DNA of 64,000 nt from Oscillatoriales cyanobacterium (GCA_004292955.1 RDXX01000018.1:1-64000), one strand, 5' to 3'. Positions 8,101 through 17,262 are shown, counted from the first letter of the stretch. Numbers and translations: made by a program. The notes: a model not told the origin generated them from the letters alone.

Positions 8101-10437
8101 GGACCTCGCAACCCCCAAGCTGCATTCCTGAAAGGGAATTACAATCTGGCATTAGAAGACAGACAGCCGCTCGAAGTTCGCGTCACTCAGTTGGATATAG
8201 ACCAGCTACGGAAGGCTCCGATCGGACAAAACTATACTGATACAGCACCACCCAATGAGTTTTTGCTACCCAACAGCGGGATAATTTATGCTAGCCGGGA
8301 TGACGCGCTGCCCGATCGCAGCGATCGCACCCAGTCAACAACTGCACCGGGAACTATTGACGACAATACCAGCAGGCTAGCAAGTCCCACAGATGCTAGG
8401 CTCGACCCCAGTCGCAAGCCAAACGGAATTATGCTCGTTAACGGCGCTCAACTGTTCCGTCGCGCCACCCCCACAACTACCAGTGCGACTGATGTGGTCA
8501 TAGAAAAAGGAGTCACCCTAGTATCAAACTTGCCTGTCTACATCAAAGGAGACTTCAACTTTCACGGTCGTATCGATCCTCCCGCTACTGATCCTACCCA
8601 AGTTGAAGAATTTAACGCTCCTTTGGATCTACCTAGTTGGGGAAATTTCTACAATCGCATTGGTAGCAACATTCTGAACAAGAGCTTTGCGTGTCGCGCC
8701 GGAGACCCCAGGCTCCCAGACTGTCAAGGTGATTATTGGAGACCGGCAACGGTGCTAGCAGACTCAATCACCGTGCTGTCTAGCAATTTCCGTCCCGGCT
8801 TCCGTAACGAGGGAGACTTTGACCTGAGAAACAATGCAGGCAGTACAGTTCTTAAAGCCTTTAAAATAGATGGCACACCTGGTACTTTTGCCAACTTTGA
8901 CCCGGTGTCAGCCAAAGTCTCGCGATTGTATAACGGTTTATTTGCCAACAACTTTGTTACAAACGGACTTAGCAGCGGCTCATTTAATACTCAAGGCTTA
9001 ATTGATCCCCTCCCTACAGGTCTCACAGGCCTTCCCCCTGGTGCGCTTAATGATGCCACTTACACAGCAGCCCCTCCTGCACCGACTGCTTTGCCTACTC
9101 CCCTCCCAGTGACAGACAGTTCTTACTTCAACAACTTCGTCACTCCCGTCCAGCGGCGCGGTAACTTCCCCCATTACGTCATGGAAGTATGTGTCAAGCT
9201 GCCTACTGCTGCCTGTGGCCCTAATGATTGGTTTATAGATCCACCACGAATCGGAAATACAACAGGAACACAAGCAAACACTATTGCTGCGGGTAATCCC
9301 TACACTCAAGCTTTGACTTTGGCTGATACCAGTCAATTTAAAGCAGGGACAACAGCCAACCCACCCGTACCCGAATTACAGCGATTCCCTCGTCGTTTAG
9401 CTTTTCACCGGAACCTAACTAATCAATTAGTCGATGTTTCTGGGGCTAACGTTGTAACACCAGCAAATCCACCACAACCCCTAGGAATTAGTAGAACTAA
9501 CAATGTTCTGTTTGGCGAAGGTGATCTGACGGCTAACTCTTTGTGGTTCGTAGCATCTGCTGGCACGTCCGTAAATTATGGCGGCACGGGTGGCTCGCCC
9601 TACATAGTCAACAACGCTCAGAGAGACGGAAATGGTCAGGAGCTGCCACCATTGCCCTCCGCACCACCAGCAACACCACCATTGTCTCTGACGGCAACTC
9701 CCCTAGAGCAGCCTATGTTGATGCCAGTATTGCAAACTCAAGTATTGGTAAATACCAATGGTTCAGGATCGACACCCCCAGCATCCCTAAATGTCGCTAC
9801 TGTTGTTAATACGCGGTGGTTGCCGAGACCTACCGATACATCACAAAATCTGCTCTTGGTCGCGGGAGATACTCCTTCGCGAGCAATCTCGTCCACCGCA
9901 GGCGATTTTAATGGGGGGCTACAAAACTTGCCACGCTTTTTGGAAAATTGGAACTCTCCTAGTGGTAATGCTGCTACTAATATCCAAGGTGGTTTCTTTC
10001 AATTTAACCGCAGTGCCTACAGCACCGCTCCTTACACCCCTATTTTGAGTGAAGTCCCCTTAGATGTTGTCGCTATTCCACCTGTAGCACCAAATCTCCC
10101 TGAACAAAGACTCCAAAGTTTATTCACACTGACAACAGCTCCAACAGGCTACACTCCTCCTCCTGCAAGATATGTCACTAACATTGGTGGGAATCGGATT
10201 CCTTTCTTCAGCCCACCTATTCGTAACTGGGGTTATGATGTCGGCTTGCTGTCTCAGCCACCCGATTTGTTTACCCAAAGATTCACGACTCCTCCTGTCA
10301 CTCCCAAACCAGCAGAGTATTTCCGCGAAGTATCTCGCGATGACGACTGGGTAAAAACTTTGATGTGTGGGGTACTGGAGAGGGAAACCAGTAAGCTAGC
10401 AATTAACAACTCCATCCGTCCAAACTGTCCAAGTTGA
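5110..10437 (+). CDS. hpsA: Hormogonium polysaccharide biosynthesis protein HpsA
   Basis: A giant 1775-aa protein and the first gene of the hps cluster. The frame is open from a GTG at 5074 inside the IS end, but AGGAAGG at 5098-5104 clearly sets the start at ATG 5110. The N-terminus is basic, followed by a single pilin-like membrane segment at about residues 50-78 (LPTVTMVLLVVILLTVAIVL), then a very long Pro/Thr/Asn-rich extracytoplasmic region with few cysteines. HpsA-type proteins are needed for exopolysaccharide and gliding in motile filaments. Four pseudopilin genes follow in the same direction, with 119 bp to the next. The short leader is interrupted by the IS, so expression may differ from that in relatives. 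The family match rests on the N-terminus, size and gene order. Confidence 0.85.
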   Translation: MFKSKLSKVIVSLLRRIAGVTRSGAKRLMRAMLQALMAMGRRAKLPVAGFVLPTVTMVLLVVILLTVAIVLRSFDRANMARNVRVNQQVLAAATPALDRAKAKINYMLNGPLRPTATPSDKELYRLMAEYDTANPTTDIYSFGDETRLKLSFPLDAPTIDDPQKPPSTQNGAITTENKAINTAWRYPVDTNNDGFYDTFTLYGIFFRSPPLVPNGSNAGQFKRARKPLDARTPPMVLGSVKPGCEAAVGNAASLVGDSGWYRIKGRLQKSFFVYTVNVPVKAEDIPNNITTIGNTSDPANDPAKYKPFTGTTSLSALEYQQDAVRIPLSNNAVVYEDDLDISPGVPLNLNGRILTNSNLLVSSLSGANGVKLYQVSSPDSCFYDQENSKIIVGGNLINGNALDGRAIPVEAHLFKGANTPPDTSQFINNTNQSVSNTSFDVLYNNNAYANRLAMLVTAQEDKPPDSDPESVKLAIKGPPPKTRREALQAYFKERIRKVPFAEAPLGDKGVGTYSVASPPIVDSGNALRPVDDWSLPTGPGTAKEGGPGGNTGLSLKPEQLQAAKPDPQPEKELFLGDRINIGNNLPALRWDSTATPPAFLDRSEAQTVLPKTKWDNGAPDDRTRTPQVTQLGDVGGQDRGGFWENSAAEIPKTVVDGVGGLRVITGAGVYERVNSFLPPPLWDDPSTPTLLDSSPTYDDPATAAVETFPIVWPDSMPMSPVPGVQIVYNNGVADTVAPSAPANGWATLPLPNPDDTTTPTPLPPAENPAVGTTIDPNTPKYAKGDLRMRATAVYHYAQNGYDKSALALQPAGTQPTQTPIACVSSYYDPSTDSTARNITGVGLTGATFDVSGDTARGTRSTVFGSNNGVVYAWSGAARPGALALTNRLFTGGSTLETQANYVFPDGRFANEPLREALQLDDDKRTLAQKAAIDSTQCSLDILQATAPTTPTVAIPHGAIREVAFLNAREIKAIERDDLTTTGVDETFSLSSPLSPVGGPRNPQAAFLKGNYNLALEDRQPLEVRVTQLDIDQLRKAPIGQNYTDTAPPNEFLLPNSGIIYASRDDALPDRSDRTQSTTAPGTIDDNTSRLASPTDARLDPSRKPNGIMLVNGAQLFRRATPTTTSATDVVIEKGVTLVSNLPVYIKGDFNFHGRIDPPATDPTQVEEFNAPLDLPSWGNFYNRIGSNILNKSFACRAGDPRLPDCQGDYWRPATVLADSITVLSSNFRPGFRNEGDFDLRNNAGSTVLKAFKIDGTPGTFANFDPVSAKVSRLYNGLFANNFVTNGLSSGSFNTQGLIDPLPTGLTGLPPGALNDATYTAAPPAPTALPTPLPVTDSSYFNNFVTPVQRRGNFPHYVMEVCVKLPTAACGPNDWFIDPPRIGNTTGTQANTIAAGNPYTQALTLADTSQFKAGTTANPPVPELQRFPRRLAFHRNLTNQLVDVSGANVVTPANPPQPLGISRTNNVLFGEGDLTANSLWFVASAGTSVNYGGTGGSPYIVNNAQRDGNGQELPPLPSAPPATPPLSLTATPLEQPMLMPVLQTQVLVNTNGSGSTPPASLNVATVVNTRWLPRPTDTSQNLLLVAGDTPSRAISSTAGDFNGGLQNLPRFLENWNSPSGNAATNIQGGFFQFNRSAYSTAPYTPILSEVPLDVVAIPPVAPNLPEQRLQSLFTLTTAPTGYTPPPARYVTNIGGNRIPFFSPPIRNWGYDVGLLSQPPDLFTQRFTTPPVTPKPAEYFREVSRDDDWVKTLMCGVLERETSKLAINNSIRPNCPS

Positions 10438-10556
10438 TACGCTAATAATCTTTCAGGGTGTGTCAAAAATGGAAAATTACTGAGCTTTGAGAAACTTTCC
10501 CTGACTGACACATCTTACAAGTTAATTTTTGCCGCGCAATTACTGGAGTTTTATTT

Positions 10557-11207
10557 ATGACTAAGCGCAAACAACAGCAAAATTTATGTCAGTCGCCAGA
10601 CGGTGGCTACACGATTATCGAATCATTGGTAGCGATGGTTGTAGTCTCGGTGCTGATGATTGCGATCGCCCCCGTGATGGCTTTCTCAGTAGCAACTCGC
10701 GTACAAGCGCGGCGGACGGAACTCGCCACGCAAGCAGCAAGAACATACATTGATGGTTTGAGAACAGGGGCGATCAAGCCTCCAAATAATCCGCAACCTA
10801 CTGGGTTTCCAGTTAAAGGAGATATCTCTGCCCCTAATCTCCCAAATAATGTAAATGCTTTATACTGCGTTAACTTTGACAGCACTCCAGACTGCCAAAA
10901 TACCAGTAATAAAGACTTTCTCGTTCAAGGTATTTGGGATGTTGGTCCAGTAACCTTAGCTAATCCTAACAATCCAACGCCAGTAGGTTACAACCTAATC
11001 GTTCGGGTTTACAGAGCAGATTCCTTTGCTCCTGGGGTAGCCCTAAGAGATCCAAGAAATAGCAAGCAATCTGTTGTGGGGGGACTGGGCGATCGAACAA
11101 TTCCTGTAGTAGAAATGAGCACACAGATCCCTCCTACAAGTGGAGGTGGATCTGCTTACAGCTCTCTGTGCGATCGAACCAAAGGCTGTAAAAAAACAAC
11201 ACCATAA
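10557..11207 (+). CDS. hpsB: Pseudopilin HpsB
   Basis: A 216-aa type IV pilin-like protein with the prepilin cleavage and N-methylation site GGYTIIESLVAMVVVSVLM (cleaved after GG, Glu at +5 of the mature chain). A hydrophobic helix and a globular domain follow, including paired cysteines near the C-terminus (CDRTKGC). The long hydrophilic leader before the cleavage site is usual for this group. The ATG at 10557 follows a GGAG. In hps clusters pseudopilins are thought to form a secretion pseudopilus for polysaccharide. Its place directly after hpsA supports the name; the mechanism is inferred. Confidence 0.8.
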   Translation: MTKRKQQQNLCQSPDGGYTIIESLVAMVVVSVLMIAIAPVMAFSVATRVQARRTELATQAARTYIDGLRTGAIKPPNNPQPTGFPVKGDISAPNLPNNVNALYCVNFDSTPDCQNTSNKDFLVQGIWDVGPVTLANPNNPTPVGYNLIVRVYRADSFAPGVALRDPRNSKQSVVGGLGDRTIPVVEMSTQIPPTSGGGSAYSSLCDRTKGCKKTTP

Positions 11208-11265
11208 AAGTTTCTGTTTTTAGACTAAAAAAGTCTTTCACAAATTGGCAAAGGAAGAAGTGAAA

Positions 11266-12303
11266 ATGAAAAATTTACTCAGGTTGCTTCTAAAAAGTCA
11301 GCACCAGCAAAACCTCTCTAAGCTACCTCAAACAGAAAAGGGCATGACCCTAATCGAGCTGTTGATCGGAACGGTGATGGCATTTTTGATTCTGACGCCG
11401 ATGCTCGCCTTTGTAGTCGATATGCTGAATACCGACAGAAGGGAACAAGTCAAGGCAAATACCGAGCAAGATATTCAAGCAGCAGTTGATTTCATCGCTC
11501 AAGATTTGAGTCAAGCAATTTATATTTATGACAATAGTACAACCAATGGTATCCCTAAAATATCAAGTTTTCTCCCCCTCACAACAGCAACTCAAACCCC
11601 TATTCTTGTATTTTGGAAGCGACAACTTCAGAGAAATGCTCTTCCCTATGCTCCAACAGCACCGAATACTCCTGCACCAGATACTTGCGATTCAGGTACA
11701 GTGTGTAATGACACCTATGTTTTATCATTAGTCGCCTACTACAAAGTTAGCGCCTCCGATCCTACTTGGTGTGAACCTAAAGGAAACCCATGTCCTAACC
11801 GTATTGTTCGGTATCAAATTCGAGACGGGCTAAAAGACCCTCAAGCTACTGCGGCTAGTCCTTACTATACTTCTGTAGAAACAGGACAAAAAATAAGCGC
11901 CGCCTATAATCGAAGTTTTGACATCAGTAAGCCTACAGAAAATGTGACCCTAGGAAGCAATCTTTGGGACCCGCAATCGCAAGATGTATTAGTTAATTAC
12001 ATCGATCACAACCCAGTAGCACTCACAGGCAATGAATGCCAGACTGCTCTTAGCAAGCCCAGAACTACTGATTCTAGTAATGCACTAATCGATGAAACAA
12101 CGCTAAAAATAACCGATGGTCCAACAAATCAAACAAATAGCTTCTACGCTTGTGTCGATACTGCTAGAAATTTAGCCAGAGTTACTATTAGAGGAAACAG
12201 CCTCCGCCGCCTTCAGACCGATGCTAATTATGATGCCAATAGATCGGCTTTTTTCCCAACAGCAAGCGTTCAAGTACAAGGTTTGGGAGCGCGAGGGAAA
12301 TAA
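11266..12303 (+). CDS. hpsC: Pseudopilin HpsC
   Basis: A 345-aa prepilin-like protein. A TTG at 11245 could extend it, but GGAAG followed by ATG at 11266 (MKNLLRLLLKSQHQQ) is the better start. The prepilin motif is KGMTLIELLIGTVMAFLIL, with Gly at -2 and the conserved Glu at +5. It then has QAAVDFIAQDLSQAIYIYD, typical of PilW/GspJ-like minor pseudopilins, and a large soluble domain with several cysteines. It is 58 bp after hpsB and in the same direction, so co-transcription is likely. The HpsC name is from order and size in the cluster. Confidence 0.8.
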   Translation: MKNLLRLLLKSQHQQNLSKLPQTEKGMTLIELLIGTVMAFLILTPMLAFVVDMLNTDRREQVKANTEQDIQAAVDFIAQDLSQAIYIYDNSTTNGIPKISSFLPLTTATQTPILVFWKRQLQRNALPYAPTAPNTPAPDTCDSGTVCNDTYVLSLVAYYKVSASDPTWCEPKGNPCPNRIVRYQIRDGLKDPQATAASPYYTSVETGQKISAAYNRSFDISKPTENVTLGSNLWDPQSQDVLVNYIDHNPVALTGNECQTALSKPRTTDSSNALIDETTLKITDGPTNQTNSFYACVDTARNLARVTIRGNSLRRLQTDANYDANRSAFFPTASVQVQGLGARGK

Positions 12304-12362
12304 CTTGTGTTTGAGAATGATTTACTAAGTGCGCTAGTGTTGGATCAAAACAGGAAAGTAGA

Positions 12363-12968
12363 ATGAAAACCCCAATATTATTAAAAGTTTTGCAGATGTC
12401 TGCAACAAAAAACAACCCCGATTACAAAAAGATTGCATCCATAAAGGGCGATGCAGGGTTCACCATTTTAGAATTGCTGGTCGTAGTGATTATGTTAGGT
12501 ATATTAGCTTCGATCGCCGCTCCGGGCTGGCTGGGCTTCATCAACCGACAAAGAGTCCGCACTGTGAACGATCGAGTTTTCCAATCATTACGAACTGCAC
12601 AAAGCGAAGCTAAGCGAACTAAGCGTGATGTAACGATTGTATTCAATAATAATACAAGCACTCCTCCCGTTGACCCGCCAACAGTTGCGATCAATGGTAA
12701 TACGCAGCAGTTAAATGCTCAAGGTGAAATTAAACCCGGCACTATTGCACTTCGTACTAATGCACCTGCACCATCTGCAAACTCAATCACTTTTGACTAC
12801 CAGGGAAACGTGAATCAACTTCCCCTAGATCCATCAAGTCCAAATGGTCATCGATTTGTTGCCACAGTTTCTGTATCTGGTGGCGGTGCGAAACAGTGCG
12901 TATTTGTGGAAACTCTCATAGGAGGAATGAGAACTGCTGAAGGAAATGATTGCCCGACGCTACCCTAG
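12363..12968 (+). CDS. GspH/FimT-type pseudopilin (HpsD-like)
   Basis: A 201-aa pseudopilin with prepilin motif GFTILELLVVVIMLGILASI and the FimT/GspH hallmark that follows (APGWLGFINRQRVRTVNDRV, then LRTAQSEAKRTKRDVTIVF). A cysteine pair flanks the end (QCVFVETLIGG and NDCP). The ATG at 12363 has AGGAAAG upstream. It is the third pseudopilin after hpsA and would correspond to HpsD by order. A close paralogue lies at 13944-14576. It probably initiates or caps the secretion pseudopilus; this is inferred from the family. Confidence 0.75.
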   Translation: MKTPILLKVLQMSATKNNPDYKKIASIKGDAGFTILELLVVVIMLGILASIAAPGWLGFINRQRVRTVNDRVFQSLRTAQSEAKRTKRDVTIVFNNNTSTPPVDPPTVAINGNTQQLNAQGEIKPGTIALRTNAPAPSANSITFDYQGNVNQLPLDPSSPNGHRFVATVSVSGGGAKQCVFVETLIGGMRTAEGNDCPTLP

Positions 12969-13082
12969 CTTTCAATAAATTTAATCTTAATCTCTAACAT
13001 CAATTCCGCGTAAGTGCTGAATTGCTAAAATCTATTAACTTAAATTCTTTTATATTTATAATCTAATTAAAATATACAAACT

Positions 13083-13721
13083 ATGCAGCTAGAACTCAAG
13101 CAAATCACCGTACCACCAGGAAATCAACTATTGCTCAGAGACATCACCTGGCAAATGTTTGAAACCCTACTAACAGAATTGGGAGAAAACCGCTCATCCC
13201 GACTTTCATACAGCAACAGAACATTAGAAATCATGGTTCCGTGCATGGAACACGAAGTTAACAAAGTGCTGATTGGCGACTTATTAAAAATTCTCCTCGA
13301 AGAACTAGATATAGAATTTTGGCCGCTGGGTTCAACCACATTCAAAAATGCAAAAATAGCTCAAGGAGTAGAAGCCGACAACAGTTTCTACATCCAAAAC
13401 GAAGCCGCAGTCAGAGGCAAAAACCGCATCGATTTAGAGACAGATCCACCTCCCGATTTAGCCATAGAAATAGACATCACCTCCCGCACTCAATTCAACA
13501 ACTACGAAGCATTGGGAGTTCCCGAATTGTGGCGCTACAACGGCCGCAGCCTGCAAATCAGTGTATTGCAAGATGGAAAATACGTACAGTCCGATCGCAG
13601 TTTCCAATTTCCCAGCTTCCCGATCGCCCATCTCATCCCCCAGTATGTAGATCGCAGCAAAACAGCCGGCAGAAACGTCGCCATGAAAGCCTTTCGAGCT
13701 TTAGTACGATCGCAAATTTAG
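13083..13721 (+). CDS. Uma2 family (DUF820) putative restriction-endonuclease-fold protein
   Basis: A 212-aa protein of the large cyanobacterial Uma2 family, which has a PD-(D/E)XK nuclease-like fold. The recognisable parts are the N-terminal block with WQMFETLL, the central PPDLAIEIDITSRT strand carrying the acidic residues, and YEALGVPELWRYNGRSLQI. Genomes of this group carry many copies and their role is unknown. It sits between two pseudopilin genes of the hps cluster with 114 bp before and 222 bp after, and looks like an insertion into the cluster. Family is sure, function is not. Confidence 0.85.
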   Translation: MQLELKQITVPPGNQLLLRDITWQMFETLLTELGENRSSRLSYSNRTLEIMVPCMEHEVNKVLIGDLLKILLEELDIEFWPLGSTTFKNAKIAQGVEADNSFYIQNEAAVRGKNRIDLETDPPPDLAIEIDITSRTQFNNYEALGVPELWRYNGRSLQISVLQDGKYVQSDRSFQFPSFPIAHLIPQYVDRSKTAGRNVAMKAFRALVRSQI

Positions 13722-13943
13722 CAGCCCCGCAAGCTCTCATCCACAGCGGGCGATCGCATCAATACCCGCAATTTGTCCCAAAGGGCGATCCTCATCCACA
13801 CCGCCCCTACCAGATCCTAATTTTTTATGTAAATTTTATTTAAGCGACCTATACAGTAACCACGCTCAAAGTTAAAATACTCCCAACAAAAATAGAGCCT
13901 TCCAGCTATTTTTTTTAAACAAAAAATCACTGAGTGTACTTAC

Positions 13944-14576
13944 GTGTCAACAAATAAAACCCCCAAACGCAGATCCACAGCACCTAACGCCGGTTTTACA
14001 ATGCTTGAGACATTGATAATTATCGCAATACTGGGGATATTTTGTGCGATCGCCAGCCCCTCTTGGCTAATGTTCATCAACAACCAGCGTTTGAAGGTAT
14101 CAGTCGATCGGGCTTATTGGGCAATGGAACTTGCCCAAAGCAACGCCAAACGCGACAAAATTGCATGGCAATCCAGCTTCAAGCAAGTAGGAGAAAACCT
14201 ACAAGTAGCAGTCCACAAAGCCGAGATTACACCAGCCCAAGTACCAGCCAACCAATGGAAAAATCTAGAATATCAGATTAGGATAAATCAAAATGACACA
14301 ACATTGCGGAAGGTCAATGAGAACACAAATGAAGTAAAAGAAAATGGAACAGTCTGGCGAGCCATGTTCAATTACCAAGGTTGCCCAGTGTATAACAAAA
14401 CTGACGAATGCGGCCTCACAAGCATTCTAGCAAAAGGAAACCTCACACTATCTCATCCAAATCTTCCAAAAGGCGATCGATGCGTCATCATCTCCACACT
14501 TTTAGGACATACACGCACCTCCGAAAGACAAAGAAAACCCAATCCAGACAATAACAAAAATAGATTCTGTTACTGA
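13944..14576 (+). CDS. GspH/FimT-type pseudopilin
   Basis: A 210-aa pseudopilin starting at GTG 13944. The prepilin motif is AGFTMLETLIIIAILGIF, followed by APSWLMF-like sequence (ASPSWLMFINNQRLKVSVDR) that mirrors the gene at 12363. The two also share their C-terminal pattern (CVIISTLLGHTRTSE here, CVFVETLIGGMRTAE there), so one is a duplicate of the other. It probably belongs functionally to the hps cluster although a Uma2 gene lies between. It ends just before a block of palindromic repeats. Confidence 0.75.
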   Translation: MSTNKTPKRRSTAPNAGFTMLETLIIIAILGIFCAIASPSWLMFINNQRLKVSVDRAYWAMELAQSNAKRDKIAWQSSFKQVGENLQVAVHKAEITPAQVPANQWKNLEYQIRINQNDTTLRKVNENTNEVKENGTVWRAMFNYQGCPVYNKTDECGLTSILAKGNLTLSHPNLPKGDRCVIISTLLGHTRTSERQRKPNPDNNKNRFCY

Positions 14577-14624
14577 ATTCAGTTACATCGAATTCGGCGA
14601 TCGATATATCACCGATCAACCCAA

Positions 14625-14922
14625 AATCCCGGCGGTTGAAACCGCGTCTACACAAACAAAACCCGCCTCCGCGGGTTGAAGAGTCAATCGCACATTTCTC
14701 TCAAATTCCATATTTCTTCGTCCGCGGAGGCGGACATCGTTTGTGTAGGCGCGGTTTCCAACCGCCGGGATTTCTCAAATTCCATATTTCTTCGTCCGAG
14801 GCGGACATCGTTTGTGTAGACGCGGTTTCCAACCGCCAAGATTTCTCAAATTCCATATTTCTTCGTCCGCGGAGGCGGACATCGTTTGTGTAGACGCGGT
14901 TTCCAACCGCCAAGATTTCTGC
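14625..14922. repeat. Palindromic repeat family B, four units
   Basis: One unit (GGTTGAAACCGCGTCTACAC then CCCGCCTCCGCGGGTTGAAG) is followed by three inverted-orientation units at a spacing of roughly 72-76 bp, each with a GTCCGCGGAGGCGGAC-type hairpin and the arm GACGCGGTTTCCAACCGCC. The block fills the gap between the convergent 3' ends of the pseudopilin and ftsI. The open frames through it are repeat translations, not genes. Confidence 0.85.
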
Positions 14923-14925
14923 TTC

Positions 14926-16833
14926 CTACTTCTTACTCGGCGCAATCTTCTCAATATTAATCAGCGCCTCCATCACCGACTCCACAATCGGCGCCGCCAC
15001 AACTCCCCCCGTACCACCACCCTTAGGCTCATCAATCACCGCCAGCACCACATACCGAGGAGCCTCCACAGGCATGATCCCCACAAAGCTAGTAATAATC
15101 GCCTTATCAGAATAACCCCTACCAGCACTAGCTTTTTGAGCCGTCCCCGTTTTCCCAGCAATCCGATACCCAGGAATTTGTGCAGCTTTCCCCGTACCAC
15201 CATCCACCACAGTTTCCATCATTTCCAAAACCTTCTTGGTAGTTTGTGGCGAAAAAACCTGCTTCGGAACAGCCCTCGGCAGCTTCCAAAAAGGTTGACC
15301 TTCGCGATCGAAAAGTCCCCGCACAACATGAGGAGTTACCAACTTGCCACCGTTAGCCAAAGCCCCATTAAGCTGCACCAACTGCATCGGAGTCATCGAA
15401 AAACCCTGACCAAAAGCAGTAGTGGCAACTTCCACCGGAGAATTGATAAATTGCTCTCGATTTTTAAGCTGACTCGTTACTTCAAAAGGCAAATCTGTAC
15501 CCGAAGTTTGTCCCAGTCCCAATTTTTCTAAAGCTTGATAGTAAAGAGAAGATTTCATCGTGTTCATTACGTGAACCATCCCCACATTACTAGAATGTTT
15601 CAAAATCTCCGTAACAGTCGAAGGGCCGCGGGCGCCTGCTTGTTTGTAATCGGAATTTTGGATAGTCCAGATATCCATATAAATCCGACCTTCGTCGTTA
15701 AACACAGTGTTAGGCTTGACCGCACCGGCTTCCAGGGCGATCGCCACATTAATCGGTTTAAAAGTCGAACCAGGCTCATAAACATCAGTTACAGCCCAAT
15801 TTTTATAGCGCGACAAATCGAAATTAAAATATTGATTCGGATCGTAGGAAGGTTCAGCCACCACCGACAGCAACTCCCCGTTGCGGGCATCCATCACAAT
15901 CACCGCGCCGCGCTTCGCCTCGTGTTTCAGCATTTTCTCCTTCAGAGCAATCCGGGCCGCCCGCTGCAAGCGACTGTCGATCGTCAATTGCAATTTCAAG
16001 TCATCAAGCTGCACAAAACCCGCCGTCAGTCGATCGGGAAGCCAACGCCCGTCGATCGACTTACTAAATTGAATCGACGGCATCGATCGTTCCAGCAAAT
16101 TCTGCTGGCTGTATTCCACCCCCGCCTGTCCCTTCCGTTCCCCATCCACATAACCCAGAACATCCGCCGCCAAATCCTGCTGCGGGTAAAAACGCTGCTG
16201 CTGCCGCACCAACTCCAGCCCATCCACAGGACTATCTTTAATTTGCATCTGCCCCACGCGATCGGCAACCTCTTGAGCCAAAGAACTAGCAATCGTAATA
16301 CCGCTTTCTGCCAGATTAAACCTTCGCAGCAGTTCAGTTTCCGCCGTATTGCCAGGGGCTACTTCGATCGGCAACATCGGAGCCAATTTAGCCGCAATAT
16401 CCGCCTTCGAGTGCTTGAACAACTTCGGGTGAGCGTAGAGAGTGTACACCTGTCTGTCGATCGCCAACACATTCCCCGCGCGATCGACGATCGGGCGTCT
16501 CGGCACAAACGGCTTCGTTTTGAGAGTTTGCTGCTGAAGAGCCTGTTTGCGTAGCGCCGGAGCTCGCGTCACCTGCAAATAAAACAAATTTACAGCCAGC
16601 CCCAGCCCCCCGAGCATCAACACCACCCACACAACCCACAAGCGGAACTTGTTGCGTTTTAAACGCTCCAGGGGTGGCCGAGGCGGGCTGCTAGCCGTAG
16701 CCGCAACTCTGGGTTTGACTGGTTTGCCCCACCAAGTGCGTGAAGCGTAGCTATCCCGTAGGGAATCGCTCGACGCTTTTGGACGTTTAAAATTCGGCGA
16801 TCTGTAGCGGTCAAAACGGGGATCGTAGCTCAT
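14926..16833 (-). CDS. ftsI: Peptidoglycan D,D-transpeptidase FtsI (PBP3-like)
   Basis: A 635-aa class B penicillin-binding protein that cross-links septal peptidoglycan. The cytoplasmic N-terminus is long (about 60 aa, basic); a single membrane segment is at about 64-86 (LWVVWVVLMLGGLGLAVNLF). A PBP dimerisation domain follows, beginning near RRPIVDRAGNVLA. The transpeptidase domain has Ser356 in STFK, the SSN motif in LKHSSNVGMV, and Lys561 in KTGTAQ. All catalytic motifs are intact. An FtsL-like gene lies 430 bp upstream on the same strand. The start MSYDPRFDRYRSPNF is an ATG at 16833. Confidence 0.92.
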   Translation of the reverse strand: MSYDPRFDRYRSPNFKRPKASSDSLRDSYASRTWWGKPVKPRVAATASSPPRPPLERLKRNKFRLWVVWVVLMLGGLGLAVNLFYLQVTRAPALRKQALQQQTLKTKPFVPRRPIVDRAGNVLAIDRQVYTLYAHPKLFKHSKADIAAKLAPMLPIEVAPGNTAETELLRRFNLAESGITIASSLAQEVADRVGQMQIKDSPVDGLELVRQQQRFYPQQDLAADVLGYVDGERKGQAGVEYSQQNLLERSMPSIQFSKSIDGRWLPDRLTAGFVQLDDLKLQLTIDSRLQRAARIALKEKMLKHEAKRGAVIVMDARNGELLSVVAEPSYDPNQYFNFDLSRYKNWAVTDVYEPGSTFKPINVAIALEAGAVKPNTVFNDEGRIYMDIWTIQNSDYKQAGARGPSTVTEILKHSSNVGMVHVMNTMKSSLYYQALEKLGLGQTSGTDLPFEVTSQLKNREQFINSPVEVATTAFGQGFSMTPMQLVQLNGALANGGKLVTPHVVRGLFDREGQPFWKLPRAVPKQVFSPQTTKKVLEMMETVVDGGTGKAAQIPGYRIAGKTGTAQKASAGRGYSDKAIITSFVGIMPVEAPRYVVLAVIDEPKGGGTGGVVAAPIVESVMEALINIEKIAPSKK

Positions 16834-17262
16834 AGCATTCTAAATTTACCGACAAGTTCTACCATTTTAGATTTTAGATTTTAGATTTTAGATTTATGAA
16901 TTGAATAATTGAAGAATTGCGAATAATTTATAAATATTAAATTGGGATTTGCTGCTTACTGTAGCATTATTTTTTTGAACTTCTCTTTATTATTTTCAAA
17001 TAATATTTGAAAACTTTAACCGAGGGTAGGTAGGACCAAAATCGATCGGCACTTTCACAAAAATCAAACCCGAAGCAAGACCCTCGGACACATCCCCAAG
17101 AGGGCCCTCTCCGCGTTGACATTGCCCAAAAACGGGTACCGCAGTTCCGACAGACAATGTTTGTGCATCCCCAAATTTTAGACTCAAGATTCAAGCCTCC
17201 AGATTCACGGCGCTGCGAGTCAATCTAAAATCTCAAATCTCAAATCTCAAATCGACATTGCC
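16834..17262. other. Intergenic region between FtsL-like gene and ftsI
   Basis: 430 bp without a supported gene. It has two heptamer runs, one of TTTTAGA units at about 16864-16893 and one of AAATCTC units at about 17223-17253. A minus-strand frame at 16967-17194 has a Cys/Trp/Arg-rich composition that I do not trust as a protein. ftsI may have its own promoter here. Confidence 0.4.

Noticed and set aside
14636-14893. ORFs on both strands through the repeat block, and similar ones at 62653-62859 and 61054-61281
   Set aside because: They translate palindromic or heptamer repeats and have no independent support.
16967-17194. 75-aa minus-strand ORF between the FtsL-like gene and ftsI
   Set aside because: Cys/Trp/Arg-rich composition, no ribosome-binding site, and an equally long ORF in another frame; it looks like chance.
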